48,851 bases of DNA from Verrucomicrobiota bacterium (lineage in GTDB: Bacteria > Verrucomicrobiota > Verrucomicrobiia > Opitutales > UBA953): positions 1 to 48,851 of the forward strand of contig JAURFU010000008.1 in assembly GCA_030834165.1 (NCBI GenBank). The letters are read 5' to 3'. The stretch's first letter is position 1; every line of letters begins with the position of its first letter. The notes under the pieces were generated by a model. The model did no database searches. It had not been told where the DNA came from and saw only the letters and a program-made list of their open reading frames with translations. This document shows, piece after piece, positions 1 to 7,751 of the stretch. The translations under genes and the position numbers were made by a program.

Positions 1-375
1 GGCCTGCTCGACCGCGTCTCGGTGCATCTCCGCAGCCACGCCGAACTCGCCGCCGTCCTCACGCCCGCGCAAGCCGGCAAGGTCGGCGTCGCGATCTTCA
101 ACCTGGGTTATCTGCCCGGAGGCAACCCTGACATCATCACGCGCCCCGACTCCACGCAGACGGCCCTCGACGCCGCCTTCGCCTCGCTGCGCCCCGGCGG
201 ACGTCTCATCTGCGTGTCCTACACGGGACATCCGGGCGGCCCCGAAGAATCGGACATCGTGCTGCAGTTCGCCGATGCCCGCGCCACCGAAGGCCTCCGC
301 GTCGAGAAGATCGGTTATTACCCGACCCCGGGTAAGCCGTGGATCCTCGTCGTGAACAAGCCGGCGGCGAACTGA
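1..375 (+). CDS. rRNA methylase-like SAM-dependent methyltransferase (5' truncated)
   Basis: The reading frame is open from base 1, so the N-terminus lies outside the window; a GTG at 22 is an internal codon, not a convincing start. The remaining C-terminal part carries the NLGYLPGG segment, a TRPDST stretch and an SYTGHPGG segment. These match the YtqB-type putative rRNA methylase family (Pfam rRNA_methylase), which has a Rossmann SAM-binding fold. Family members run to roughly 190 residues, so about a third is missing here. The exact RNA substrate cannot be told from sequence. It is followed after 55 bp by a same-strand epimerase gene. Confidence 0.8.
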   Translation, partial: GLLDRVSVHLRSHAELAAVLTPAQAGKVGVAIFNLGYLPGGNPDIITRPDSTQTALDAAFASLRPGGRLICVSYTGHPGGPEESDIVLQFADARATEGLRVEKIGYYPTPGKPWILVVNKPAAN

Positions 376-430
376 CCGATCATTCGGGCCGCCCGCTTGC
401 CTTCCGGGACGTTCAGATTACCCAAGGTTC

Positions 431-1330
431 ATGAGCGCACCGCGTAAAGTCATCCTGACCGGCGCCACGGGATTGGTCGGCAAGGCCGTGGCCCGTCACC
501 TCGCCGCGCTCGGTTATGCGGTCGTGCCCTTCCGCTCCCGTCATGACGGACCTGGCGGGATGAATCACCTGACCGGCCAGATCGACCGCCCCGCGCTCGA
601 AGGCGCCTACGCCGTCATCCACCTCGCGGGAGAACCCATCGCGCAACGCTGGTCCGCCGCCGCCAAGGAACGCATCATGGCGAGCCGCCGCGACGGCACC
701 CGTCTCCTCGCCGAGGCCTTGGCCGGACTTCAGGCCAGGCCCCAGCTCTTCCTTTCCATGTCCGGCATCGGACGTTACGGCATCCGCCGTCCCGAGGAAC
801 TTGACGAATCCTCCCCCGTCTCCTCCGAAGGTTTCCTGGGCGAGGTCTCCGCGGCTTGGGAAGCGTCCGTCGAACCCGCCCGCCAGGCCGGCATCCGCAC
901 GACCTGCCTTCGCACCGGAGTCGTGCTCGCGGCCTCAAGCGGCGCCCTGAAGGCGATGCTGCCCGCCTTCCGCTGCGGACTCGGCGGACCCATCGGGGAC
1001 GGGCGCCAACAGATGAGCTGGATCCGCCTCGGGGACCTCGTCCGCCTGATCGCCTGGTGCCTGTCGCAGCCGTCCTTGCCGCCGGCCGTCAACGCCGTCA
1101 GCCCCGAACCCTGCGCCCAAGCCGACTTCGCCCGCGCCCTTGGCAAGGTCCTGCGTCGCCCCGCCTTCCTCCCCGCCCCCGCCTGGGCCGTCCGCCTGCT
1201 CTTCGGCCAGATGGGCGACGAAACCGTCCTCGGCGACCTCCGCGTGCTGCCGGCCGTCGCGCTCCAGGCAGGCTTCCGCTTCGAGACACCCGACCTGCCC
1301 ACGGCCTTGGCACGGGCGCTCGGTGAATGA
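431..1330 (+). CDS. TIGR01777 family NAD(P)-dependent epimerase (YfcH/SDR39U1-like)
   Basis: This 299-residue protein is an atypical short-chain dehydrogenase/reductase. The N-terminus has the dinucleotide-binding pattern GATGLVG near residues 11-17. The middle contains the family-typical VIHLAGEPIA segment and an RTGVVL strand. The last 50 or so residues (PAPAWAVRLLFGQMGDE onward) match the DUF1731 tail that defines the YfcH/SDR39U1 group. The physiological substrate of this family is unknown. The ATG at 431 gives a length normal for the family. The following lipoprotein gene begins just downstream, so the two are probably co-transcribed. Confidence 0.88.
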   Translation: MSAPRKVILTGATGLVGKAVARHLAALGYAVVPFRSRHDGPGGMNHLTGQIDRPALEGAYAVIHLAGEPIAQRWSAAAKERIMASRRDGTRLLAEALAGLQARPQLFLSMSGIGRYGIRRPEELDESSPVSSEGFLGEVSAAWEASVEPARQAGIRTTCLRTGVVLAASSGALKAMLPAFRCGLGGPIGDGRQQMSWIRLGDLVRLIAWCLSQPSLPPAVNAVSPEPCAQADFARALGKVLRRPAFLPAPAWAVRLLFGQMGDETVLGDLRVLPAVALQAGFRFETPDLPTALARALGE

Positions 1331-1373
1331 TTTGGGATTGAAGGAGACTACGCTGACGAAGATTGTCCGGACC

Positions 1374-2102
1374 ATGGTCCGCGTCGTTTTCGCCCTCTCT
1401 TTCCTCCTGCTCGTCGGCTGCGAAGACGGCTCGCGGGCCGACTCCCGCACCCTCGACGTCGACGACCCGGAATTCCGCCAGGGCCAGACGTTCCACAAGC
1501 AAGGCGAAGTCCGTAAGGCCCTCGAAAGCTTCCTCAAGGTCATCGACAACCAGAAGGGCGCCGCGGAATCCCACCTCGAAGCCGGCCGCATGTACCTCGA
1601 GCTGCAGGACCCGCTCCCGGCAATCTACCACTTCAACCAGTATATCCGCATGAAGCCGACCTCCCAACAGTCGAACATCGTGCGCCAGATGATCAAGACG
1701 GCCGAGAAGCAGTTCATGCAGCAGCTGCCCGGCCGGCCGATGGAACCCGACGCCCTCGGCAACGCCGACCTCAACGCCCGCCTCCGCGCGCTGCAGCTCG
1801 AGAACGAGAAACTCAAGCGGGAGCTCGCCGATTACAACCGCACGCAGAAAGGCCTCGTCCTTCCGCCCAAGACCACGGGCGACAAGCCGGCCGACAAGCC
1901 GGCGACCGCCGCCGACGGCGCGCCGCAACGCTACCGCCAGTATACGATCGTGAAAGGCGACAGCCTCACGGGCATCGCCCGCAAGGTCTACGGCGACGCC
2001 AGCGCGACCCGCGTCTCGGCCATCTTCAACGCCAATCGCGATAAGATGACCTCGGTGAACAACCTGCCGAAGATCGGGACGGTCATCCTCCTCCCGGAAT
2101 AA
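1374..2102 (+). CDS. Putative lipoprotein with TPR-like region and C-terminal LysM domain
   Basis: From the ATG at 1374 the product is 242 residues. It opens with a hydrophobic signal segment ending in a lipobox-like LLVGC with Cys16, so it is probably a lipoprotein. Helical repeat-like sequence of TPR type fills about residues 35-105. A charged heptad-like stretch near 133-155 looks like coiled coil. The end (about 187-240, YTIVKGDSLTGIARKVYG) is a LysM peptidoglycan-binding domain. The start is uncertain: the best Shine-Dalgarno (AAGGAG, 1341-1346) lies 28 bp upstream and would fit a CTG at 1353. A role in envelope organisation is inferred from the domains only. Confidence 0.8.
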   Translation: MVRVVFALSFLLLVGCEDGSRADSRTLDVDDPEFRQGQTFHKQGEVRKALESFLKVIDNQKGAAESHLEAGRMYLELQDPLPAIYHFNQYIRMKPTSQQSNIVRQMIKTAEKQFMQQLPGRPMEPDALGNADLNARLRALQLENEKLKRELADYNRTQKGLVLPPKTTGDKPADKPATAADGAPQRYRQYTIVKGDSLTGIARKVYGDASATRVSAIFNANRDKMTSVNNLPKIGTVILLPE

Positions 2103-2105
2103 GCC

Positions 2106-3167
2106 ATGCGCCTGACCCGCATCCGGGCGGCTGATTTCCGTAACCTCACCTTCGCCGACGTCATCACCGACGCCCCGCGCGTCTTCCTGCTCGGCGACAA
2201 CGGCCAGGGGAAGACCAACCTGCTCGAGGCCGCCGCCCTGGTGTCCTCTTTTCGCTCTTTCCGCACGACCGACATCACCCCGCTCGTCCGGGCCGGCTGC
2301 ACGGAAGCCCGCCTCCGCCTCGACGTCCGCCTCTCGCCGACGGAGCACGCCGAGATCGAGCTCCGCCTGGCCAAGGGCTCGCGCAAAGCCCTGCTCAACG
2401 GCACGCCCGTCGCGTCCGTCGCCCAGCATCTCGGCCAGTTCCCGACCATCGTCTTCTGCTCCGACGACCTCCGGCTCGTTCGCGGCTCCCCCTCCAACCG
2501 TCGGCGCTGGCTCGACGCCGCGATCGGCGGCACCGACGCCTCCTACCTGACCGCGGTGCGCGACTATGGCCGCGCGCTCGAAGGACGCAACGCACTGCTG
2601 AAGTCCGACGTGCGTTCCGACGAAGAACTCCGCGCCTTCGAAAAGGCGATGCTCGCTCCGGCCCAGCTGATCGCCGCCACCCGCGCGCGCGTGCTGCCAG
2701 AACTCGCCGCGACGCTGCGCGAGACCTGCGCCCGCGCCGGCTTCCCCGACAAGGGCGCCGACCTCCGCTATGCGCCCGACGTTCCGGCCGACCAGCTCGC
2801 CGAAGTCTGGACGAAGACCCGCGGCGCCGACCTCGCGACGGGCACGACCCTCCGCGGCCTGCAGCGGGATGATTTCTCGATGATCTTCGGAGGACAGGAC
2901 GCCGCCGACTACGCCTCGGAAGGCCAGCAACGCCTCCTGGTCCTGGCCCTCTGCCTCGCCCGCCTGCAACGCGACACCCAACGCGCCCCGACCCCGCCCG
3001 TCATCCTGGCCGACGATGTCCTCGGCGAACTGGACGACACCCGCCGCCGGGCCTTCTGGGAAGAAGTCGGCGAAAAGCATCAGGTTATCGCGACAGGCAC
3101 CGTCCCGCCGCCTTCCGGCGAGTGGCTGACCTACCGGGTCTCCGGGGGCAGCTACCTCCAGGCCTGA
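2106..3167 (+). CDS. recF: DNA replication and repair protein RecF
   Basis: This 353-residue SMC-like ATPase has its Walker A at residues 30-37 (GDNGQGKT). A signature-like SEGQQR motif lies near 270 and a Walker B/D-loop ADDVLGELDD near 302-311, in the order expected for RecF. RecF acts with RecO and RecR to load RecA onto gapped single-stranded DNA. It starts 3 bp after the preceding stop codon, so it is in the same operon as the LysM lipoprotein. No dnaA, dnaN or gyrB is adjacent, unlike the common replication-origin arrangement. Confidence 0.95.
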   Translation: MRLTRIRAADFRNLTFADVITDAPRVFLLGDNGQGKTNLLEAAALVSSFRSFRTTDITPLVRAGCTEARLRLDVRLSPTEHAEIELRLAKGSRKALLNGTPVASVAQHLGQFPTIVFCSDDLRLVRGSPSNRRRWLDAAIGGTDASYLTAVRDYGRALEGRNALLKSDVRSDEELRAFEKAMLAPAQLIAATRARVLPELAATLRETCARAGFPDKGADLRYAPDVPADQLAEVWTKTRGADLATGTTLRGLQRDDFSMIFGGQDAADYASEGQQRLLVLALCLARLQRDTQRAPTPPVILADDVLGELDDTRRRAFWEEVGEKHQVIATGTVPPPSGEWLTYRVSGGSYLQA

Positions 3168-3210
3168 TTTTGGCGTTGTTTTATGGGGAAACGACCCCTT
3201 GGATAGGGCC

Positions 3211-3621
3211 ATGTCGGACTTCCTTCTCTCCGCCTCCGTGGTGGCCCTCTTCATCGTCTGCATCCTCGTGGTCCTCGTGATCCTGATGCAGCGCCCCAGC
3301 GCCAACGCCGGCATGGGCGCGGCCCTTGGCGGTGGCGCGGCCGAAACCGTCTTCGGTGGCGAATCCGCCAACGTCCTTTCGAAGATGACCACGACCCTCA
3401 CGGTCGTCCTCTTCATCCTCAGCTTCGGCCTGTATCTGGGCTACGTCGCCCGCGAAAAGCCGACCGTCAAGGCCCTCGACGCCGCCGCTACCGCCGCCCC
3501 GGCTGCTCCGGCCGCCGCCGCCCCCGCCCCTGTCGCCGCTCCGGCTGCCCAGCCCCAGTCCACCCCGGCCCCGGCCGCATCGACTCCGGCCAAGCCCGTC
3601 GCCCCGGCCCCGGCCAAGTAA
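3211..3621 (+). CDS. secG: Preprotein translocase subunit SecG with long Ala/Pro tail
   Basis: The product has two transmembrane helices, about residues 4-26 and 57-78. Between them is the conserved cytoplasmic loop MQRPSANAGMGAALGGGAAE, which is diagnostic of SecG, the auxiliary subunit of the SecYEG channel. I chose the ATG at 3211 over an in-frame TTG at 3199. After the second helix comes a tail of about 50 residues made almost wholly of Ala and Pro, longer than in typical SecG. The tail has no recognised domain; it could be a disordered linker. The gene begins 43 bp after recF. Confidence 0.92.
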   Translation: MSDFLLSASVVALFIVCILVVLVILMQRPSANAGMGAALGGGAAETVFGGESANVLSKMTTTLTVVLFILSFGLYLGYVAREKPTVKALDAAATAAPAAPAAAAPAPVAAPAAQPQSTPAPAASTPAKPVAPAPAK

Positions 3622-3627
3622 GCCGCA

Positions 3628-4458
3628 GTGAAGCCCGGACTGCTCAGCCTGACCGTTCGCTGGCTGGCCTGCCTCGTCGTGCTCGGCGCCCTCGCCCAGC
3701 CTAACACCAACTCCGGCTTCCGTAAGCTGACGGAGGAGGAGTCGACGCAATTCCTAGCCAGCTTCCGCAACTCACGCCTCAGCGGCGACCTTTGCCTACG
3801 TTTCGAGATCACGCATAAACCCCGTCGCGGCGAAGCCTCGGCCCCGGTTCCCGGCACGCTCTGGGCGAGCTCGGCCGCCGGCGGCCAACTGATCCGCGGA
3901 GAAATCAAGGATACCCAAGGACGACCTGCTCTCTCGTTCATCGCCTTCAAGTCGGCGAAGGAACGCCGCGTCTGGGTTTCGCTCAAAGGCGCGCCGACCA
4001 AGGAACTCGATGACCGTTCCCCGCTCGTGCCTTTGGCCGACGGACTGCTGATCTCGCCGTTTGACCTGCAGATGCCGTTCACGCACTGGCCCAAGACGAC
4101 TTACGTCACGACGGAACGCCGCCGCCGTCCGGTGAACGTCTACGAAGCCGCCAACCCGGCCGGCGCCGAACCGGCCAAGGTGACCTTCGCCATCGACCGC
4201 GTCTACGGCATCCTCATCCAGGCGACCTGCCACGATGTCCGCGGCGAACCGACCCGCCTGATGCAGGTCGAGGAGTTCTCCAAGGTCGGCGACCAATGGA
4301 TGCTGGCCGAATGCAGCGTGCGCGACGAAGCCAGCCGCGACACCGACCTCCTCCGCATCACCGAAGCCGCCCTCGACGCGAAGCTCGCGCCCGAGACCTT
4401 CGAGCCCGCGACGCTCACCCGCCCTGCCGCGCAACCTACGAACTTCGAGAAACTGTGA
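3628..4458 (+). CDS. Putative outer-membrane lipoprotein-sorting (LolA-like fold) protein
   Basis: This 276-residue exported protein has an N-terminal hydrophobic signal segment (SLTVRWLACLVVLGALA). The rest is predicted mainly beta. Its C-terminal half resembles the LolA/LolB-like family annotated as outer-membrane lipoprotein-sorting protein, for example the run around VYGILIQATCHDVRGEPTR and VGDQWMLAECSVRDE. The start is GTG at 3628, six bases after the secG stop, so it is coupled to secG. Its partner and cargo are unknown. The family assignment is moderate because no single catalytic motif exists in this fold. Confidence 0.62.
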   Translation: MKPGLLSLTVRWLACLVVLGALAQPNTNSGFRKLTEEESTQFLASFRNSRLSGDLCLRFEITHKPRRGEASAPVPGTLWASSAAGGQLIRGEIKDTQGRPALSFIAFKSAKERRVWVSLKGAPTKELDDRSPLVPLADGLLISPFDLQMPFTHWPKTTYVTTERRRRPVNVYEAANPAGAEPAKVTFAIDRVYGILIQATCHDVRGEPTRLMQVEEFSKVGDQWMLAECSVRDEASRDTDLLRITEAALDAKLAPETFEPATLTRPAAQPTNFEKL

Positions 4459-5216
4459 AGCCTCCCGTCACCGCCGCCCAGGTCGCGCGCTTCTGCGACC
4501 TGCTCACGAACCGCAAGCATATCGCCGACTTCGAAGGCTCCCACAACGGCCTGCAGCACAAGGGCACGCGCCCGGTGCGCAAGGTCGGCGCGGCCGTCGA
4601 TGCCGGCGCCGAGGTCTTCGCCGCCGCCGCCCGCCGCGGCGTGGATTTCCTGATCGTCCACCACGGCATGTACTGGCGCCCGGTCTCGCCCGAACGCGAA
4701 GTCCGCGCCCGGCGCAAGGCCGCGCTGAAGAAGACCGGTCTTTCGCTCTACTCCAGCCACCTGCCCCTCGACGCGCATCCGGCCATCGGCAACAACGCGC
4801 TCATCGCCCAGGACCTCGGCCTCAAGGTCGTCGACTGGTTCGTCGATTACGAAGGCCTGCCCATCGCCTGCATCTGCCAAGGCATCCCACGCGCCACGCT
4901 GCGCCAGCGCCTGAAGGCCTCCTACCCGCAGACCTTCAAGGGCATCGAGTTCGGCGCCGCCAAGCCGAAGAAGATCGCGATCCTCAGCGGCAGCGGACGC
5001 AGCGCGCTCGGCCACCTGAAGGCCGAAGGCTGCGACACGCTCATCACCGGCGAGCTGCGCGAAGAGCATTTCAACGAAGCCCACGAACAAGGCTGGAACC
5101 TCTACCCTTGCGGACATTACGCGACCGAGACCTGGGGCGTGAAGGCCCTCGCCGCCGCGGTGGCCGCGGAGTTCGGCGTGAAATGGGAATTCATCCCGAC
5201 CGGCAATCCGCTCTGA
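4455..5216 (+). CDS. Nif3-like dinuclear metal centre protein
   Basis: The GTG at 4455 overlaps the previous stop (GTGA) and gives 253 residues, the usual short form of the NIF3/DUF34 family. Metal-binding residues of the family are visible: HHG with His69-His70, the H-x3-D pair His102/Asp106, and the C-terminal CGHYATETWGV segment with the final His and Glu ligands. The N-terminal GSHNGLQ corresponds to the family D-N-x-GLQ motif. Members were once called GTP cyclohydrolase I type 2, but the in-vivo function is unsettled. The next gene, gluQ, overlaps its stop codon. Confidence 0.9.
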   Translation: MKPPVTAAQVARFCDLLTNRKHIADFEGSHNGLQHKGTRPVRKVGAAVDAGAEVFAAAARRGVDFLIVHHGMYWRPVSPEREVRARRKAALKKTGLSLYSSHLPLDAHPAIGNNALIAQDLGLKVVDWFVDYEGLPIACICQGIPRATLRQRLKASYPQTFKGIEFGAAKPKKIAILSGSGRSALGHLKAEGCDTLITGELREEHFNEAHEQGWNLYPCGHYATETWGVKALAAAVAAEFGVKWEFIPTGNPL

Positions 5217-6058
5217 TGCGCCGCGGACGGATAGCCCCGACCCCGACCGGCTATCTGCACGTCGGCCACGCCCGCACGTTCGCGCGCGCCGCCGCGCGCG
5301 CCGCTTCCGGCACGCTCATCTACCGCACCGAAGACCTCGATGCCGGCCGCTGCCGACCGGAGTTCGCCGCCGCGGCCATCGAGGACCTGCGCTGGCTTGG
5401 ACTAAAGTGGAACGAAGGCCCCGACGTCGGCGGCCCGCACGCCCCGTATGTCCAGTCGCAACGGCTGCCTTGGTTTCGCGAAGTCTGGCAGCGTCTCCAC
5501 GCCACCGGCGCCATCTACCCGTGCGATAAGTCCCGTAAGGACGTCGAACGCAGCCTGACGGCCCCGCATGCCGAGGATGACGCCGAGCCGATCTTTCCGC
5601 CCGCCCTGCGCCCCCCGCTCGGCGCCGGCCGCGAGGCTCGCGAACCCGGCCAGACCAACTGGCGCTTCCGCGTCCCTGACGGCGAGACCATCGCGTTCGT
5701 CGACGCGCTCCAAGGCCCGCAGGCGTTCGTCGCCGGACGAGACTTCGGCGACTTCCTCGTGTGGCGTAAGGACGGCTTTCCGGCCTACGAACTGGCCGTC
5801 GTCGCCGACGACCATGCCATGGGCATCACCGAAGTCGTCCGCGGGTCCGACCTGCTCCTCTCGACGGCCCGTCAACTGCTGCTCTATCGTGCCCTCGGCT
5901 GGACGGCCCCGTCCTGGGCACACGCGCCCCTGATCGTCGACGCCGAAGGCAAGCGACTCGCCAAGCGTACCGCCGGACTCTCGATCCGGGAGCTGCGCCA
6001 AAAAGGAAAGACGCCGGAGGAAGTCCTCACGGCGCCTTTGGACCAGCTGCTAGGCTGA
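5216..6058 (+). CDS. gluQ: Glutamyl-Q tRNA(Asp) synthetase
   Basis: This 280-residue class I synthetase paralogue resembles the catalytic core of GluRS but lacks the anticodon-binding domain. A HIGH-type HVGH lies at 15-18, the RTEDLDAGR segment follows, and KRLAKR near 246-251 is the KMSKS-type loop. GluQ charges glutamate onto queuosine in tRNA(Asp) rather than onto a tRNA acceptor end. The zinc region is atypical: where many GluQ proteins have a Cys-x-Cys pair, this one shows YPCDKSRKDVER with one Cys, so zinc may be absent. It starts by a TGATG overlap with the Nif3-like gene and ends 11 bp from the convergent thioredoxin gene. Confidence 0.9.
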   Translation: MRRGRIAPTPTGYLHVGHARTFARAAARAASGTLIYRTEDLDAGRCRPEFAAAAIEDLRWLGLKWNEGPDVGGPHAPYVQSQRLPWFREVWQRLHATGAIYPCDKSRKDVERSLTAPHAEDDAEPIFPPALRPPLGAGREAREPGQTNWRFRVPDGETIAFVDALQGPQAFVAGRDFGDFLVWRKDGFPAYELAVVADDHAMGITEVVRGSDLLLSTARQLLLYRALGWTAPSWAHAPLIVDAEGKRLAKRTAGLSIRELRQKGKTPEEVLTAPLDQLLG

Positions 6059-6069
6059 CGAAAGGAACT

Positions 6070-6855
6070 CTACTTGACGGCGGTCTGCGGAGACGGAGCC
6101 TCGGCCGACATGAGCTTAGCGCGGAAAGCCTTGAAAGAGCGAGTCATGGCCTCATCGCCTTGCGCGGCCGCGATCGCCTCATCGACATGCTTCAAGGCCT
6201 TCTCCTTGGCCGCCGGGTCGATCATGAACAGGATACGCGCCTTGTTGAAAGGCAGCACGGCACGGCGCGGTCCCGAGACTCCGTCGAAAATCTCTTCGAG
6301 CGCGGCTTCGGCGGCCTTGAAGTCTTTGGCCGCGATCGCCTCGTTGATCTTCTGACCGAGCACACGGCTCTTGGCCGAACGGTCGGCGGTGTCCTTCATC
6401 TCCTTCGCCAGCTCGGCCTTGCCTTCCGGCGTGTTCTTATAGGTGGCCAGCTTGGCCAGATACTCCTGGGCGGTCTGACCGCCGAAACCGGCGACGCGGC
6501 CGAAGACGTCGCCGGATTTGGCGTCGAGCAGCAGGATGGTCGGGAAGCTGTTGACGGCGTACTTCTGCTGCCATTCGCGGTTCTTGGCCTTGAGTTCGGA
6601 GCTCTGCGGCTTGGTGCGCGGGTAATCCAGTTCGACAAGCACGTACTTGGAGGCGAACTCGGCGAACTCGGCGGCCTCGAAAACATCCTTATGAAGCGCC
6701 TTACAGGGCGGACACCAGTCGCTGCCCGTGAAGTCGACCAGCACCGGCTTGTTCTCCTTCACGCCCTGGGCCTTGGCGGCGTCGAGGTCCGTCAGCCAGA
6801 CCGGGGCGGCATGGACCGACGCGGCGGCGAGGAGCGCGAGGAGGAGCTTCTTCAT
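6070..6855 (-). CDS. Secreted thioredoxin-like protein, CPPC active site
   Basis: The product is 261 residues with a cleavable-looking signal peptide (MKKLLLALLAAASVHA). A thioredoxin fold follows with active site WCPPC (Cys48, Cys51) and the cis-Pro region SFPTILLLD. About 130 residues of mostly helical, Lys/Ala/Glu-rich sequence come after the fold and have no recognised domain. The start at 6855 is preferred because it directly begins the signal peptide. It lies 4 bp downstream of the paralogous gene at 6860-7660 and is surely co-transcribed. A periplasmic disulfide reductase or isomerase role is inferred. Confidence 0.87.
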   Translation of the reverse strand: MKKLLLALLAAASVHAAPVWLTDLDAAKAQGVKENKPVLVDFTGSDWCPPCKALHKDVFEAAEFAEFASKYVLVELDYPRTKPQSSELKAKNREWQQKYAVNSFPTILLLDAKSGDVFGRVAGFGGQTAQEYLAKLATYKNTPEGKAELAKEMKDTADRSAKSRVLGQKINEAIAAKDFKAAEAALEEIFDGVSGPRRAVLPFNKARILFMIDPAAKEKALKHVDEAIAAAQGDEAMTRSFKAFRAKLMSAEAPSPQTAVK

Positions 6856-6859
6856 CAGA

Positions 6860-7660
6860 TTACTTCTTGGCCTTGGCGGCGACGGCCGCGGCGACCTGGG
6901 CACGGAACTGCTTCACATCCGCGAGGTCCTTGAGGTCGGCCGGGGTCTCGGCGATGATCTCATCGAGGACCTTCAGGACGGCCGCGGAATCACCCGGCTG
7001 GCAAGTCTGGACGAGGCCGATGCGGGCGTTGAGCGTGAGGTTGAGCTTGGTGGCGCCTGTGAGTCCCTTCGCCTTGACGAATTTCGCGATGGCGGCTTCG
7101 CCGCCGACGAGATCCTTCTTCTCGAAGAAAGGCGTGACGACGGTCTCGAGTTCGGCGCCGTAGGCGCGGACGAGACTTTCGTCCTTCTTCATCTGCGCGA
7201 AGGCCTTGAGCCCCTCGGCGTTGTTGTCCTTCAGGAGTTCGGCGAGATGCGGCAGATACTTGGCCGGACCTCCGGCCAGATAGCCCGTCTGGGCGAACGG
7301 TTGACCGTCCGCGGAAAGGAGCATGATCGTCGGAAAGCCTTCGATGGCGAACTTCTCGGCCCAGACCTTGTTCTTGGCCTTCACTTCCGGGGTCTGCTGC
7401 TTCTTCTGCGGATAATCCAGTTCGACGAGCACGAAGTCCTTGGTGACGGCGGCGAACTCCTTCTGGTCAAAGACCTCCTTCTTCAGGCGGATGCACCAGC
7501 CGCACCAGTCGCTGCCGGTGAAGTCGACCAGGATCGCCTTCTTCTCGGCCTTGGCGACCTTGATGCCCTCGTCGAGGTCGGTCAGCCAGACCGGTTCGGC
7601 GGCGGACAAGGAGAGCGCGCTCAGGCAGAACGCGAGACTGGCGAGGAGGCTTCGGGGCAT
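6860..7660 (-). CDS. Secreted thioredoxin-like protein, CGWC active site
   Basis: This 266-residue paralogue of the next gene shares the layout: signal peptide (about 1-21), a VWLTDLDEG segment, a thioredoxin fold with WCGWC (Cys53, Cys56), the GFPTIMLL cis-Pro region, then a helical C-terminal extension. The dipeptide between the cysteines differs from the sister (GW against PP), which usually tunes redox potential. It is the first gene of a two-gene operon. Its promoter region carries a TTGCCTC -35-like element (complement of 7688-7694). Confidence 0.87.
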   Translation of the reverse strand: MPRSLLASLAFCLSALSLSAAEPVWLTDLDEGIKVAKAEKKAILVDFTGSDWCGWCIRLKKEVFDQKEFAAVTKDFVLVELDYPQKKQQTPEVKAKNKVWAEKFAIEGFPTIMLLSADGQPFAQTGYLAGGPAKYLPHLAELLKDNNAEGLKAFAQMKKDESLVRAYGAELETVVTPFFEKKDLVGGEAAIAKFVKAKGLTGATKLNLTLNARIGLVQTCQPGDSAAVLKVLDEIIAETPADLKDLADVKQFRAQVAAAVAAKAKK

Positions 7661-7687
7661 ACGAACAGGAAACCATCCCGCCGAAAC

Positions 7688-7716
7688 GAGGCAACCCGCA
7701 ATGAGCCAACCCTGCG
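7688..7716. promoter_or_regulatory. Paired GAGSCAA elements in divergent promoter region
   Basis: The spacer between the divergent thioredoxin and CbiX-like genes holds two near copies of one word: GAGGCAACCCGC at 7688-7699 and GAGCCAACCCTGCG at 7703-7716. Read on the minus strand they give TTGCCTC and TTGGCTC, plausible -35 hexamers for the thioredoxin operon. A closely similar sequence precedes the adenylate-kinase-like gene near 33101-33132, and TTGGCTC precedes glgP at 36640-36646. The promoter role is inferred. Confidence 0.4.
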
Positions 7717-7751
7717 TTGCAAATACGGAGGTTATCCCTCACTTACCCTCC

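Noticed and set aside
1098-3416. 772-codon open frame on the minus strand across epimerase, LysM and recF genes
   Set aside because: It is antisense to clearly conserved genes, lacks recognisable motifs and has the Gly/Ala/Glu/Arg/Val-rich composition typical of shadow frames in GC-rich DNA.
7701-7751. N-terminal extension of the CbiX-like protein from ATG 7701
   Set aside because: The extra 17 residues are not like the family start and would run through the shared promoter words; the ATG at 7752 begins the conserved strand.
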